A stretch of DNA of 64,000 bases, taken from assembly GCF_003991355.1 (NCBI RefSeq), contig NZ_RCSU01000001.1, positions 310,001 through 374,000 of the forward strand, read 5' to 3'. The stretch comes from Pseudoflavitalea rhizosphaerae (GTDB lineage Bacteria > Bacteroidota > Bacteroidia > Chitinophagales > Chitinophagaceae). The notes under the pieces are model-generated. The model was given only the letters and a program-made list of their open reading frames with translations. It did no database searches and was not told the origin of the DNA. Position 1 is the stretch's first letter; each line of letters starts with the position of its first letter. This document shows, piece by piece, positions 18,396 to 27,727 of the stretch. Both the position numbers and the translations under genes were made by a program.

Positions 18396-18560
18396 TTATC
18401 GTTTTCTTGAAAAAGCCATCATGAATATCAAACCGAGCACGATCCCGATCATCAATCCCACTCCCACTTTTTTGATCAGCTTGCCGATGATCAATCCGAT
18501 GATCATGGCGATGATGAAGTAGATCCTTGTCTTATCAGTTCCCGATGCGGAAGTACTCAT
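18396..18560 (-). CDS. 54-residue hydrophobic microprotein
   Basis: A complete small gene: ATG at 18560 overlapping the PIG-L stop as ATGA, TAA at 18398-18396. The product MSTSASGTDKTRIYF leads into two hydrophobic segments (IIAMIIGLIIGKLI and VGVGLMIGIVLGLIFMMAF) separated by KK, ending SRKR. This is a short helical hairpin with glycine-rich faces, suitable for packing in the membrane. The overlap upstream and the 12-bp gap to the next small gene argue for real translation. No family recognised; possibly a small subunit or regulator of the symporter. Confidence 0.72.
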   Translation of the reverse strand: MSTSASGTDKTRIYFIIAMIIGLIIGKLIKKVGVGLMIGIVLGLIFMMAFSRKR

Positions 18561-21109
18561 TTTTTATGGTTCGATTTATTCAATGCGATGATATTGGCCA
18601 ACAGGCGGTAAGCGCCGGGCACACCTGCGGGTAATTCCCGGAAGAATACCAGTCCCGTATACACGAATTTCCCTTTACCGTGGTCCGCAATGATCAGGCT
18701 TCCTTTCTGGTCTGCCTCATTGGGATCAGCCATCGAGAGCGGGCTTTGGAAAGCAGGATCGATCTGGTCCGCGAAATAAATGCCACGCTCCTGGACCCAT
18801 CCTTCAAAATCCTTATCAGTGATCTTATTGGGATAATTCAATACAGGATGATTGGGCAGCAGGAAATTCACTTTCGCCGTTTCATCGGTTACACGTCCGC
18901 GTGTAATGGCAAAAGGATAAGGCCCTATGCCACCTTTCACTGAACTGATATTGTTATTGGTATTGTACTGTACGATGAGGTTGCCGCCGTTTTTCACATA
19001 CTCCATCAGTACATCATATTTTGTTTTGAGGAAGCTGTGCACATTGTAAGCGCGTACACCGGTGATGATGGCATCGAACTGCGTAAGATTGGCGGGGAAG
19101 ATGTCTTTTTCTTTCAGGATGCTTACCTCGTAACCCATTTGTTCCAGTGCGTAAGCTACTTTATCACCTGCGCCATCGATATACCCTATCTTCTTACCGG
19201 CGGTTTTGAGATCGAGGTTGAGGATCTTCGCATTGTCCTGGTAATAATAATGGATTGGGGGAATATGATCATAGTTGATGCTTACCAGGTGCAGCCAGGC
19301 GGGCTGTTCCGCTTTTCCATTTTTAAGATCAACAAATACCTGTGCATTATCCTGCACGATATCTTTCATATGGGCATTACCGATAGTGAAGCCATAATTT
19401 TTGCTGAGCCCCTTGCCAATATTGAAGGCGGAATCTTTTTGGGATTCGCTGATGTTCTTGATCCGGTTGGTGATGGTGGCTTTGTAGTTACTGAAATCCT
19501 TATTGGCGGTTACTTTTACGGTAAGCTCCGCATTTTGTTTCTGCTGTTGTCTGAATACGATGATATCCGGACCCGTGGTAACGGTGGCCGGTGGTACGAT
19601 GATAAGCGGACGATAGAGCTCGCCTTTCACGGGATCGGTGAATTTGTATTGCACCGGTCTTGCATAAGCTAAGTTCAGTCCTTCGATGGTCACATTGAAG
19701 GTGACGGTGTAGGCAGGCAGGCTTTCCGGTCTGCCGATCAGGTTCTGATCGTTCACTACAAAAGAGCCGGTGGTCATTTTCTTTTCCAGCCAGTAAGGTT
19801 GTGATACGGGTTTATTGGCGAAAACATAGAGCGGTCTGTTGAAAGTGAAGTTCTGATTGGGCGCCAGTTCCTTGTTCACGGCTTCATCCAGCATATCCAC
19901 TTTTATACTGTTGAGCGTGATCTTTTCACCCAGCCTGTTGTTGGCAACCAAATTGAGCCTGATGCTATCCCCCTGTACTGCAAACTCTGTATTGGCAGTT
20001 GCTTCCAGCCAGAGCCCGGCGCAACGCGCCATCAGGTCCTGCACTTCCTGCAGCTTTTGTGTTTTCCAGTAGCTGTCTGTAAGTCCTGAAATTTGCTGGT
20101 ACAAACCAGACAATGGTTTGATCATTTTTTCCGGATGCTCTACGGGCCAGGCCCCTTGTGCAGCTTCGTTGAAGAAATCATTGATGGATGAGATCAGGCT
20201 CTTGTCTTTTTCACTGGCATTTACCAGGAGCCTGTTCCAGTTGGTGCTCACTCCATCCATGAGATCCTCCTTTGCAGGATCTCCTGCCGTGAAGGAGAAG
20301 AATTCTGTGCTGGCGCCTCTTGCAGCCGGCACGCCAAATCCCTGGCTCTTGTGCTGGCTGCGGCTTTGAGCGGAGATCTCTCCATAGCTTTTGCCCAGGG
20401 CAGGATTGTATCCCCCTACATCCAGTTTCAGTTGATCATTACTGGTAGTATTGTTGCCTCCGAAATTGAAGGTATTCCAGAATATGCGTTTGGCCTGCCA
20501 GGGCTTTACGCCGAATGTAAACTGTTCAGGGAATCTTTTTGGATCGGCGGCAGCTTTGAAAGCTTCCTGTGCAATCACAGCTGATGCGGAGTGATGGCCA
20601 TGACCAGCCCTGCTATCCGGCGGGAATCGGGTGATGATCACATCTGGCTGGAATTTGCGGATCACCCAAACGGCATCGGCCAGTACTTTTTCTTTATTCC
20701 ACATGCTGAGGGCTTCTTCGGTGCTTTTGCTGAAACCGAAATCGTAAGCGCGGCTGAAAAACTGCTCTGCGCCATCCACTCTTCTGGCGGCCAGCAGTTC
20801 CTGTGTGCGGATCAGGCCGAGCTCGATGCCCTGCTCATCGCCGATGAGGTTTTGTCCGCCATCGCCGCGAGTGAGGCTAAGGTAACCGGTACGGTACAAT
20901 CTTTCCCTGGCGAGATATGCCAGCAATCTTGTATTCTCATCATCCGGGTGGGCAGCAATATACAATACGGAGCCCAGCACATTCAGTTTTTTGAATTGCT
21001 GCTGAAGGTCGGCAGCAGAGTAAGAAGCAGGTGTTTGAGCAGCGGCATTGAATGCCTGCGAACAAAAAATCAAGCAAAGGAGCAGCTGGAGGGGTCTACA
21101 TTCTCTCAT
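18557..21109 (-). CDS. Secreted PIG-L (LmbE-like) family deacetylase, large form
   Basis: An 850-residue protein with a signal peptide (ending near NAAAQ). The N-terminal PIG-L domain has the metal motif AAHPDDEN (H54, D56, D57), GDGGQNLIGDEQG and a later AGHGHHSA histidine motif, as in zinc-dependent N-acetylglucosaminyl deacetylases. The remaining ~550 residues look like beta-rich modules plus a glutamine-amidotransferase-like Rossmann region (GKKIGYIDGAGDKVAYALE, FDAIITGVRAYNV). It probably acts on an amino sugar conjugate in the periplasm or outside the cell. It lies 56 bp after the M14 peptidase and overlaps the 54-residue gene. Confidence 0.87.
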   Translation of the reverse strand: MRECRPLQLLLCLIFCSQAFNAAAQTPASYSAADLQQQFKKLNVLGSVLYIAAHPDDENTRLLAYLARERLYRTGYLSLTRGDGGQNLIGDEQGIELGLIRTQELLAARRVDGAEQFFSRAYDFGFSKSTEEALSMWNKEKVLADAVWVIRKFQPDVIITRFPPDSRAGHGHHSASAVIAQEAFKAAADPKRFPEQFTFGVKPWQAKRIFWNTFNFGGNNTTSNDQLKLDVGGYNPALGKSYGEISAQSRSQHKSQGFGVPAARGASTEFFSFTAGDPAKEDLMDGVSTNWNRLLVNASEKDKSLISSINDFFNEAAQGAWPVEHPEKMIKPLSGLYQQISGLTDSYWKTQKLQEVQDLMARCAGLWLEATANTEFAVQGDSIRLNLVANNRLGEKITLNSIKVDMLDEAVNKELAPNQNFTFNRPLYVFANKPVSQPYWLEKKMTTGSFVVNDQNLIGRPESLPAYTVTFNVTIEGLNLAYARPVQYKFTDPVKGELYRPLIIVPPATVTTGPDIIVFRQQQKQNAELTVKVTANKDFSNYKATITNRIKNISESQKDSAFNIGKGLSKNYGFTIGNAHMKDIVQDNAQVFVDLKNGKAEQPAWLHLVSINYDHIPPIHYYYQDNAKILNLDLKTAGKKIGYIDGAGDKVAYALEQMGYEVSILKEKDIFPANLTQFDAIITGVRAYNVHSFLKTKYDVLMEYVKNGGNLIVQYNTNNNISSVKGGIGPYPFAITRGRVTDETAKVNFLLPNHPVLNYPNKITDKDFEGWVQERGIYFADQIDPAFQSPLSMADPNEADQKGSLIIADHGKGKFVYTGLVFFRELPAGVPGAYRLLANIIALNKSNHKK

Positions 21110-21165
21110 TCAGTAAATGATTTTTTAGGAAGCAAATTCCGGGGCCAAAGATAAAGGCGATGAGC

Positions 21166-23697
21166 TTATTGCCCTACCATAAATACAGCATTGGCAAGCA
21201 GGAGCTTTCCATTCTCCCAAAAACTGCGGAAAACGGGGTTATCCGCCAGGTAGATCACTGCGCCGCCACCCTGGTCCTGTACACCGAACAATAAGCCGTC
21301 TTTCAGCCTGTCCCTGAGTTTGAAGCCAACGAAGCCGGATACCTGCGCACTCTTTTTTATAACGCCAACATTCCAGCCCATGCCTTCCTTAAAGAAATCA
21401 TAAATATTATCATCCTGTTTGAGGGTAAAATAAGTGGAGTCGTACCCAAAGGCGAGCGGGTGTGAATTATCCATTTCCACTTTGAAGATGGAACCGGGAT
21501 TGAAATTGGGAAGATAATCGCGCTCGCGGTTCTCGTATTTGCGGAGCAAAGCGTAATCCTCTTTCTTTTCATCTTTCTTCTCGTCATCCTTCTTTTCTCC
21601 GTCTTTCATTTTGATGCCCCATTCATTTTTCGCCAGTGCAGCTACAGCGCTTTCCAGCGCAACAAGTCTGCCGCCACCGCTCACCCATTCTTTCAGCATT
21701 TCATGCGTGGATTTACCGAAACTGTTGTAACCGCCATCAGGCAGGATGAGGACATCAGTTTCTTTCAATACTTCTTTATTGAGGTTATTGATCCAAACCA
21801 CGTTGAGGGGGTATCCGATCACTTCGTCGAAGTAATGCCAGATCTCTCCCATGCCCAGGGAGGAGATGCCATCACCGGCGAGTAATACCACCCGCGGCGC
21901 CTTCAGCATCCTAACGCGGTCTGAGCCGAGATCGAATCCTTTCTCAACAAAACCGGAACCGATGGGATAATAGATCTGACCAGCCTTGCGCGAGGCTTCA
22001 TTGATTATCTCCGTCAGTTTCGCATCGTGGATATTGTTGCTGGTGCGGGTAACGATCAGCGTTCCTTTTTCAAACTGCTCTCCTGCCGCAACGAAAGGTT
22101 GTTCGGCATAGCGCACTTTCACTTTTTGTTTCAACAGTTCAGACAGGAAGCGAACACTGCTTATACCTGTCCATTTAATGGCGTAAGCCACTGCTGGCGT
22201 ATTGAGCGGCTTGGCTGCCCTGGCAACCGGTGGGGTCTGCGATCCGTTAGTAACATAGGCATTCAGTCCATAGGTATTGATGCCATATACAAAGGGAAGG
22301 CTCCATGCTGTGATATCATAAGTAGCAGAGTCGGTCAATTTGGATGTGCGTTCGAACAATACCTTGATCAGATTGGCATTGCTCTGGTTTACGTTGATGA
22401 TCACATCGCCGCTCTCCGCTTTTGTTGTTTCATTTTTATTGGAGAAATAATTCAGTCCGGTGAAGGAACCGCCGGAAACAAAGGAGTATTCGATATTATT
22501 CCTTTCCAGCAATTCCCTGAGCCGTTTCAGGCGATCACTTTCATCAGCTTTCAATAGCCAGGCCTTGAATTGGCCGGGAGGATTGCTGCGGGCGTTGTCG
22601 TAGTACTTTTTGAATTCCTGCACCAGTCTTGATGCGTGGTCTGAACTGGCTTCGATGGTACTCATACCGGTTGTGTAATGATGGTGGAGCCTGTCCCACA
22701 ATGTAAGCGTATCGCCGTCTTCATTGATCACTGCAGCGCCTCCGCGGCTATGGCCGCCCTGTTCGTAGGTCATGCCGATAGCGCCTTTATAGATGGGATA
22801 GGTATCACCGTAGCTGGGATAGAAAAGATCGAAACGTTCTTTGGTGAAGAAGAGCCAGCCGTTCTGATCGAAGTAGCGCGCATTGTTGCGGCCGATCAGG
22901 ATCTGGAACTCGCGCTGCCAGGGAGTGATCACTTCATGGAAGGGCTCGGCAGCGGGCGCAAAATAATAGGGTTCATTGAAACCCTGTTCATGAAAATCCA
23001 CATGCACCTGCGGCAGCCATTTGTTGTAAACAGCCATGCGCTGACGGGATTCCACCTGTGTTTGCCAGGCCCAGTCGCGGTTCAGGTCAAAATAATAATG
23101 ATTGGGTCTTCCGCCCGGCCAGGGCTCGATATGTTCGCGGGTGAAGGGAACAGGATTGGCCTGTTTGCCCACTACGCTGTTGAACCAGTTCACATAACGG
23201 TCACGGCCATCCGGGTTCACACAGGGATCAACCACCACAACGGTATTTTTGAGAAAGTCTTTTGTTCTGTTATTGGCGGGGTTCACCAGTTCATAAAGGG
23301 TGAGCATGGCCGCTTCCGAAGAAGAGGTTTCATTACCATGCACATTATAGCTGAGCCAGACGATCACGGGAGCATTTTCTTCAGGAGCTGTTTTATCTCC
23401 GGAATTCCCTGCCAGGCGGAGATTGTTGGCGCGGACCTGTTCCAGCCTGGCGCTGTTCTCGCGCGATGCCACAAATACCAATAAGAGAGGTCTTCCTTCA
23501 TTGGTAAGGCCATATTGTTCCACTTTCACCATATCCGGCGCGGCTGAGGCCAGGTATTTACAATAATTCACTACATTGAAATGAGGAGTATAACGGCTTC
23601 CTGTTGCGTAACCCAGGAACTGTTCAGGGGATTTGACCTGTGCAGTTAGTATGAAGCTTGTCAGCATCAACAGCCAGGTAATGTAGATCTTCTTCAT
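21166..23697 (-). CDS. Secreted M14-family zinc metallopeptidase
   Basis: An 843-residue protein with a signal peptide (cleavage near LTAQ). The M14 domain shows the zinc ligands H120 and E123 in NVHGNETSSSEA, the substrate motif NPDGRDRYVNW, DLNRDWAWQ, the third-ligand region VHVDFHEQGF and a catalytic-Glu candidate in GMTYEQGGH. A second half of beta and Rossmann-like character follows (VVLLAGDGISSLGMGEIWHY), and a Lys/Asp/Glu-rich segment is present (about 700-720). It is likely a periplasmic or extracellular carboxypeptidase, first gene of the operon with the deacetylase, microproteins and symporter. Confidence 0.9.
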   Translation of the reverse strand: MKKIYITWLLMLTSFILTAQVKSPEQFLGYATGSRYTPHFNVVNYCKYLASAAPDMVKVEQYGLTNEGRPLLLVFVASRENSARLEQVRANNLRLAGNSGDKTAPEENAPVIVWLSYNVHGNETSSSEAAMLTLYELVNPANNRTKDFLKNTVVVVDPCVNPDGRDRYVNWFNSVVGKQANPVPFTREHIEPWPGGRPNHYYFDLNRDWAWQTQVESRQRMAVYNKWLPQVHVDFHEQGFNEPYYFAPAAEPFHEVITPWQREFQILIGRNNARYFDQNGWLFFTKERFDLFYPSYGDTYPIYKGAIGMTYEQGGHSRGGAAVINEDGDTLTLWDRLHHHYTTGMSTIEASSDHASRLVQEFKKYYDNARSNPPGQFKAWLLKADESDRLKRLRELLERNNIEYSFVSGGSFTGLNYFSNKNETTKAESGDVIINVNQSNANLIKVLFERTSKLTDSATYDITAWSLPFVYGINTYGLNAYVTNGSQTPPVARAAKPLNTPAVAYAIKWTGISSVRFLSELLKQKVKVRYAEQPFVAAGEQFEKGTLIVTRTSNNIHDAKLTEIINEASRKAGQIYYPIGSGFVEKGFDLGSDRVRMLKAPRVVLLAGDGISSLGMGEIWHYFDEVIGYPLNVVWINNLNKEVLKETDVLILPDGGYNSFGKSTHEMLKEWVSGGGRLVALESAVAALAKNEWGIKMKDGEKKDDEKKDEKKEDYALLRKYENRERDYLPNFNPGSIFKVEMDNSHPLAFGYDSTYFTLKQDDNIYDFFKEGMGWNVGVIKKSAQVSGFVGFKLRDRLKDGLLFGVQDQGGGAVIYLADNPVFRSFWENGKLLLANAVFMVGQ

Positions 23698-23952
23698 ATA
23701 GAAAAGAGTATGATCTGTGAAAATAGAAATAACTTCCTAAAAAAGAACATCCCCGCTCATGGCGGGGATATTCTTTTTCTCATGTGTATGTAGTTCTTGG
23801 TGTCTAACCAGGAATTACTTGTGTATATTGAAAGTAATAAAAGAATATGAAATTACCATGAACCCCTATGCATTTGATTGTTTTCTTTTAATAATTTTAG
23901 TGCGGAAAACAATATGTATAAGTGTTTATATATATTCAAACCAGACCATAAC
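23698..23952. other. Divergent intergenic region between M14 operon and ggt
   Basis: No gene is seen in these 255 bp. The region must hold promoters for both directions. It contains a GC-rich hairpin flanked by A and T runs (listed separately), unexpected between two divergent genes. The right part (23860-23950) is very AT-rich and is the likely promoter area for the gamma-glutamyltransferase. Confidence 0.7.
23738..23779. terminator. Bidirectional terminator-like hairpin in a divergent gap
   Basis: A perfect 8-bp stem (ATCCCCGC at 23749-23756 with GCGGGGAT at 23762-23769), 5-nt loop, flanked by A-rich sequence on the left and TTCTTTTT on the right, so it would have a U run in either direction. 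With no gene ending here it may attenuate leader transcripts or end an unannotated small RNA. Confidence 0.6.
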
Positions 23953-25665
23953 ATGAGAACTCCATTTTTATCCCTCCTGACCCTGGTATTTTTGCTGTCT
24001 GCCTGTACGGGTAACCGCAAACTCAGTAACGCAGGAATCAATGCTTATCAGTATTCTGTACAAAAAAATATCCAATGCCGTAATGGCGCAGTAGTGAGTG
24101 CGCATCCGCTGGCGAGTGAAGTGGGCGTATCCATTTTGCGCAAGGGAGGCAATGCCATCGATGCAGCTATTGCCACTCAACTGGCGCTGGCAGTAGTGTA
24201 TCCCGGCGCCGGCAATATCGGAGGAGGCGGTTTCCTGGTAGGCTATCTCGCGGGTGGAAAAACACTGGCAATCGATTATAGGGAGAAAGCGCCTGGCGCT
24301 GCGCACCGCGACATGTACCTCGATGCCAATGGCAATGCCAATACCCATCTCAGCCAGGATGGCCATCTGGCCGCCGGCGTTCCCGGCACCGTGGCCGGTC
24401 TGTTCACATCCTCCAAATACGGTAAACTACCTTTCAAAGACCTGATACAACCCGCCATCGATCTGGCTGAAAAAGGATTTGTGATCACCGAAGGGGAAGC
24501 ACGCGGGCTCAATCATTCAAAGGAATCCTTCGTCAAACTCAATACCATTTCTCCTGCATTTGTGAAAGACCAACCCTGGAAAGCCGGGGACACCCTCATA
24601 CAAACCGATCTCGCCAATACGCTTAAACGCATCCGCGATAACGGACAGAAAGGTTTTTATGAAGGAGAAACAGCAAAGCTGATAGTAGAAGAGATGCAAC
24701 GCGGCAAAGGCATCATCAGCTATGATGATCTAAAAAATTACGAAGCGAAAGAAAGAGAGATCGTGAGCTTTCCTTATAAAGGATACACTATTCTCACCAT
24801 GCCTTTACCTTCCAGCGGTGGCATCTTATTGCCACAGATGATGAAAATGATAGAAGACAGGAATGTAAAAGCGATGGGCTTCCAGACAGCCGCTTCCGTT
24901 CAACTCATGACCGAGATCGAGCGCCGCGCCTATGCAGACCGCGCCAAATTCCTGGGAGATGCGGACTTCTACAAAGTGCCCATTCAAACACTCACCAGCG
25001 ACGCCTATGCAAAGCAGCGCATGAAGGATTATGATCCCGCCAAAGCCGGCACCAGCACTGCCATCCAGGCCGGACAGATCCCTGAAAGCGAAGAGACCAC
25101 CCACCTCAGTGTATATGATAAGGAAGGCAACGCAGTAGCCGTTACCACTACGCTCAATGGAAGCTATGGCAGCAAGACCGTTGTTGGCAGCGCTGGATTC
25201 TTACTCAACAATGAAATGGATGATTTCAGCGTAAAGCCCGGCGTACCCAATATGTACGGGGCCGTTGGTGCAGCTGCCAATGCCATCCTGCCCGGTAAAC
25301 GCATGCTGAGCTCCATGACGCCAACGATCGTATTGAAAGATCAGAAACCTTATATCATTGCCGGCACACCCGGCGGCACCACCATCACCACTTCCGTTTT
25401 TCAAACCCTGATCAACCTGCTTGAATTCGATATGAGTGTGAACGATGCCGTGAACAAACCCAAGTTCCATCACCAGTGGCTGCCCGATGAAGTTTTCGTG
25501 GAGCGCAACTTCCCCATTGCAGTGCGTGAGGAATTGCAGAAGATGGGCTACAAGATCCGCGAGCGTGGCCAGATCGGAAGAACAGAAGTGATCCGCATCC
25601 AGGCTGATGGTGCGATCGAAGCTGTGGGTGATCATCGTGGCGATGATCATGCTGCCGGTTTCTAA
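23953..25665 (+). CDS. ggt: Gamma-glutamyltransferase
   Basis: A 570-residue GGT precursor with a lipoprotein-type signal (TLVFLLSAC). The large-subunit region includes AVVSAHPLASEVGVSILRKG and GNIGGGGFLVGYL. The autoprocessing site is present as ETTHLSVYD with T382 the predicted N-terminal nucleophile of the small subunit, followed by VAVTTTLNGSYGS and the PGKRMLSSMTPTIV glycine-loop region. It cleaves gamma-glutamyl bonds such as those of glutathione. I chose ATG 23953 because it opens the lipoprotein signal; a longer in-frame start lacks such a signal. Lipid anchoring of a GGT is a small peculiarity. Confidence 0.94.
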   Translation: MRTPFLSLLTLVFLLSACTGNRKLSNAGINAYQYSVQKNIQCRNGAVVSAHPLASEVGVSILRKGGNAIDAAIATQLALAVVYPGAGNIGGGGFLVGYLAGGKTLAIDYREKAPGAAHRDMYLDANGNANTHLSQDGHLAAGVPGTVAGLFTSSKYGKLPFKDLIQPAIDLAEKGFVITEGEARGLNHSKESFVKLNTISPAFVKDQPWKAGDTLIQTDLANTLKRIRDNGQKGFYEGETAKLIVEEMQRGKGIISYDDLKNYEAKEREIVSFPYKGYTILTMPLPSSGGILLPQMMKMIEDRNVKAMGFQTAASVQLMTEIERRAYADRAKFLGDADFYKVPIQTLTSDAYAKQRMKDYDPAKAGTSTAIQAGQIPESEETTHLSVYDKEGNAVAVTTTLNGSYGSKTVVGSAGFLLNNEMDDFSVKPGVPNMYGAVGAAANAILPGKRMLSSMTPTIVLKDQKPYIIAGTPGGTTITTSVFQTLINLLEFDMSVNDAVNKPKFHHQWLPDEVFVERNFPIAVREELQKMGYKIRERGQIGRTEVIRIQADGAIEAVGDHRGDDHAAGF

Positions 25666-25685
25666 GCTCCTTTTAACAAAGATTT

Positions 25686-25755
25686 CGGAGAGCTGCCAGT
25701 CGCTCGCCTCCCGGCGAGTGACTTATATTTGCTCGCCTCCGGCGAGCGGGAGGCT
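25686..25755. repeat. Palindromic element copy 6, truncated
   Basis: Only the left outer arm (CAGTCGC from 25697, CTCGCCTCCCGGCGAG hairpin) and one inner hairpin (GCTCGCCTCCGGCGAGC) remain; the second inner hairpin and the right arm are missing except a possible GGGAGGC vestige. The left flank CGGAGAGCTG matches copies 3 and 4. It lies between ggt and the DinB-like gene. The break is near the centre of the element. Confidence 0.88.
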
Positions 25756-25791
25756 TCACAACAATAATCCTAATTTTCAAATTGTTGAACT

Positions 25792-26343
25792 ATGAGCAAG
25801 ACTTTGGGAAATGAATTGATCCAGACAAGTATCAGGCGCTTCAAAGCACAAAAACAACTGGCCGATAAAACTTTTGAACAATTATCCGACGCAGATTTCC
25901 ACTACCGGCCCGATCCCGGCAGCAATAATATCGCCATCATCATACAACATATGGCCGGCAATATGCTCAGCCGCTGGACCAACCTCCTCACGGAAGACGG
26001 GGAAAAATCCTGGCGCAAGCGCGATGAGGAATTCGAAGACCAGAACTATTCGAAAGAACAGTTATTGAAAATGTGGGAAGATGGATGGAACTGTTTGTTC
26101 AATACCCTGCAAAGCCTCAAAGAAACCGACCTCCTCACGGATGTGTATATACGTAAAGAACCATTGACAGTTACCGATGCCATTATCAGGCAGATGGCGC
26201 ATTACCCCAGTCATGTGGGCCAGATAGTTTATTTGGGAAAGCAGATAAAGAAAGAGGAATGGAGGAGTTTGTCAATTGAGAAAGGACAGTCTGAAAACTA
26301 TAACAACGCACCTGGCATCAAAGACCCTGCGAAGCAATTCTAA
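25792..26343 (+). CDS. DinB-superfamily protein (DUF1572-like)
   Basis: A 183-residue protein with the DinB four-helix-bundle look. Histidines that could form the metal triad occur in IIQHMAGNML and in HYPSHVGQIVYLGKQI. The pattern matches the DUF1572 branch; some relatives are thiol-dependent transferases, but no activity can be assigned here. No signal peptide, so cytoplasmic. The gene stands alone: truncated element copy 6 precedes it, full copy 7 follows its stop by 10 bp. Confidence 0.83.
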   Translation: MSKTLGNELIQTSIRRFKAQKQLADKTFEQLSDADFHYRPDPGSNNIAIIIQHMAGNMLSRWTNLLTEDGEKSWRKRDEEFEDQNYSKEQLLKMWEDGWNCLFNTLQSLKETDLLTDVYIRKEPLTVTDAIIRQMAHYPSHVGQIVYLGKQIKKEEWRSLSIEKGQSENYNNAPGIKDPAKQF

Positions 26344-26348
26344 AGACT

Positions 26349-26484
26349 GCTGGCAGTCGCTCGCCTCTGGCGAGTGACTTGTATTCCGTCGCCTCCGGCG
26401 ACGCGGTGTTCGCCGGAGGCGAACAAATAGAAGTCACTCGCCAGAGGCGAGCGACTGCCAGCTCTCCGCACTTTTTAGTCAGCC
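26349..26484 (+). repeat. Palindromic element copy 7 (core 26354-26457) with T-rich tail
   Basis: Full forward copy with matched outer loops (TCT/AGA) and CTGG/CCAG flanks. The right side continues CTCTCCG and the shared tail CTTTTTAGTCAGCC to 26484. It lies between the convergent DinB-like and isoaspartyl peptidase genes. Confidence 0.95.
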
Positions 26485-26510
26485 CCGGGTGGGCTGCGGG
26501 CACACGCTGA

Positions 26511-27554
26511 TCATTCTTTATAGATCTTAATCGTTACATTACCATCACGGTCAACCGAACCTCTATACATCCCTTCCGTATTGAATGGCATGGTAAAATT
26601 GCCTGCTTTGTCAACGGCTATGAGACCTCCATCGCCGCCCAGGGCAGGCAATCTTTTTGAGATCATTTCGGAGGCAGCCTGGGTAAGGCTCCAGTTGCCG
26701 AATTCCATCATATCACTTACTGTCTTTGCCATTACCAGCCTGATGAAGAATTCGCCCCATCCTGTACAACTGATAGCGCAGGTGGCATTGTTCGCATATG
26801 TGCCTGCACCGATAATTGGTGCATCCCCTACCCGGCCATAACGTTTATTGGTCATGCCTCCGGTGCTGGTGGCGGCGGCCAGGTTGCCATGAACATCCAG
26901 GGCTACAGCTCCGACTGTACCATATTTTGAATCCTTATTCTCCGGTTGTTTCAGACTGGCTTTGGGTTTGCTGCCATGGTCCAGTTCCGTTTTGGTGGAG
27001 TCCTGCTTTTTCACGCGCTGCAGTCCATCCCATCTTTCTTTGGTATGGAAATAAGAGGGGTCCACTATTTGAAGTCCCTGCATTTTCGCGAATTGTTCCG
27101 CTCCTTTACCCGTCATCATCACATGGGCGCTCTTTTCCATTACGGCGCGGGCGGCGCTGATGGGATTGCGGATGGTGGTAACGCCAGCTACGGCGCCGGC
27201 AGCCAGGTTTTGACCGTTCATGATGGCCGCATCCATTTCATTCTTTCCTGCATTGGTGAATACGGCACCCTTTCCTGCATTGAACAAGGGATTGTCTTCC
27301 ATCACAAGAACAGCCGCTTCCACGGCCTCCAGTGAAGAGCCTCCATTTTTGAGGATGCTATAACCTTTATCCAGTGCGGCTTTCAAGCCATCCATATAGG
27401 CGCGTTCCTTTTCAGGCGTCATATTCTTTTTGAGAATGGTGCCGGCTCCTCCATGGATCACCAGTACCGGTTTCACCGGAGTATGAGCAGTATCGTTTTG
27501 TGCCAAAGCGCTGTTAAAAAGCATCACCATAAAAAAAGGTATCCATTTTTTCAT
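26511..27554 (-). CDS. Isoaspartyl peptidase / type III L-asparaginase
   Basis: A 347-residue N-terminal-nucleophile hydrolase with a signal peptide (ending near ALAQ). The alpha part carries LVIHGGAG and NPLFNAGKGAVF; the autocleavage site is KYGTVGAVALD with T213 as the new nucleophile of the beta subunit, followed by ATSTGGMTNKRYGRVGDAPI. It hydrolyses isoaspartyl dipeptides and asparagine; the signal peptide places it in the periplasm. A Lys/Asp-rich loop before the cleavage site is normal for the family. Divergent from tamB. Confidence 0.93.
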   Translation of the reverse strand: MKKWIPFFMVMLFNSALAQNDTAHTPVKPVLVIHGGAGTILKKNMTPEKERAYMDGLKAALDKGYSILKNGGSSLEAVEAAVLVMEDNPLFNAGKGAVFTNAGKNEMDAAIMNGQNLAAGAVAGVTTIRNPISAARAVMEKSAHVMMTGKGAEQFAKMQGLQIVDPSYFHTKERWDGLQRVKKQDSTKTELDHGSKPKASLKQPENKDSKYGTVGAVALDVHGNLAAATSTGGMTNKRYGRVGDAPIIGAGTYANNATCAISCTGWGEFFIRLVMAKTVSDMMEFGNWSLTQAASEMISKRLPALGGDGGLIAVDKAGNFTMPFNTEGMYRGSVDRDGNVTIKIYKE

Positions 27555-27727
27555 ACGATTGTTGTTTAGGCTGGTACTGCAATGTATGTTTTTTGGCTGG
27601 AGATGGCATCTGTAAGCAGGTAATTTGTATTATTAGTGGTACCGAATTTGCTCATGAACCCTGATCGCCTAATTTTGCACCCAATACTCAGAACCTGAGA
27701 AAGTTTTGGAAAATATGCCGGACCATT

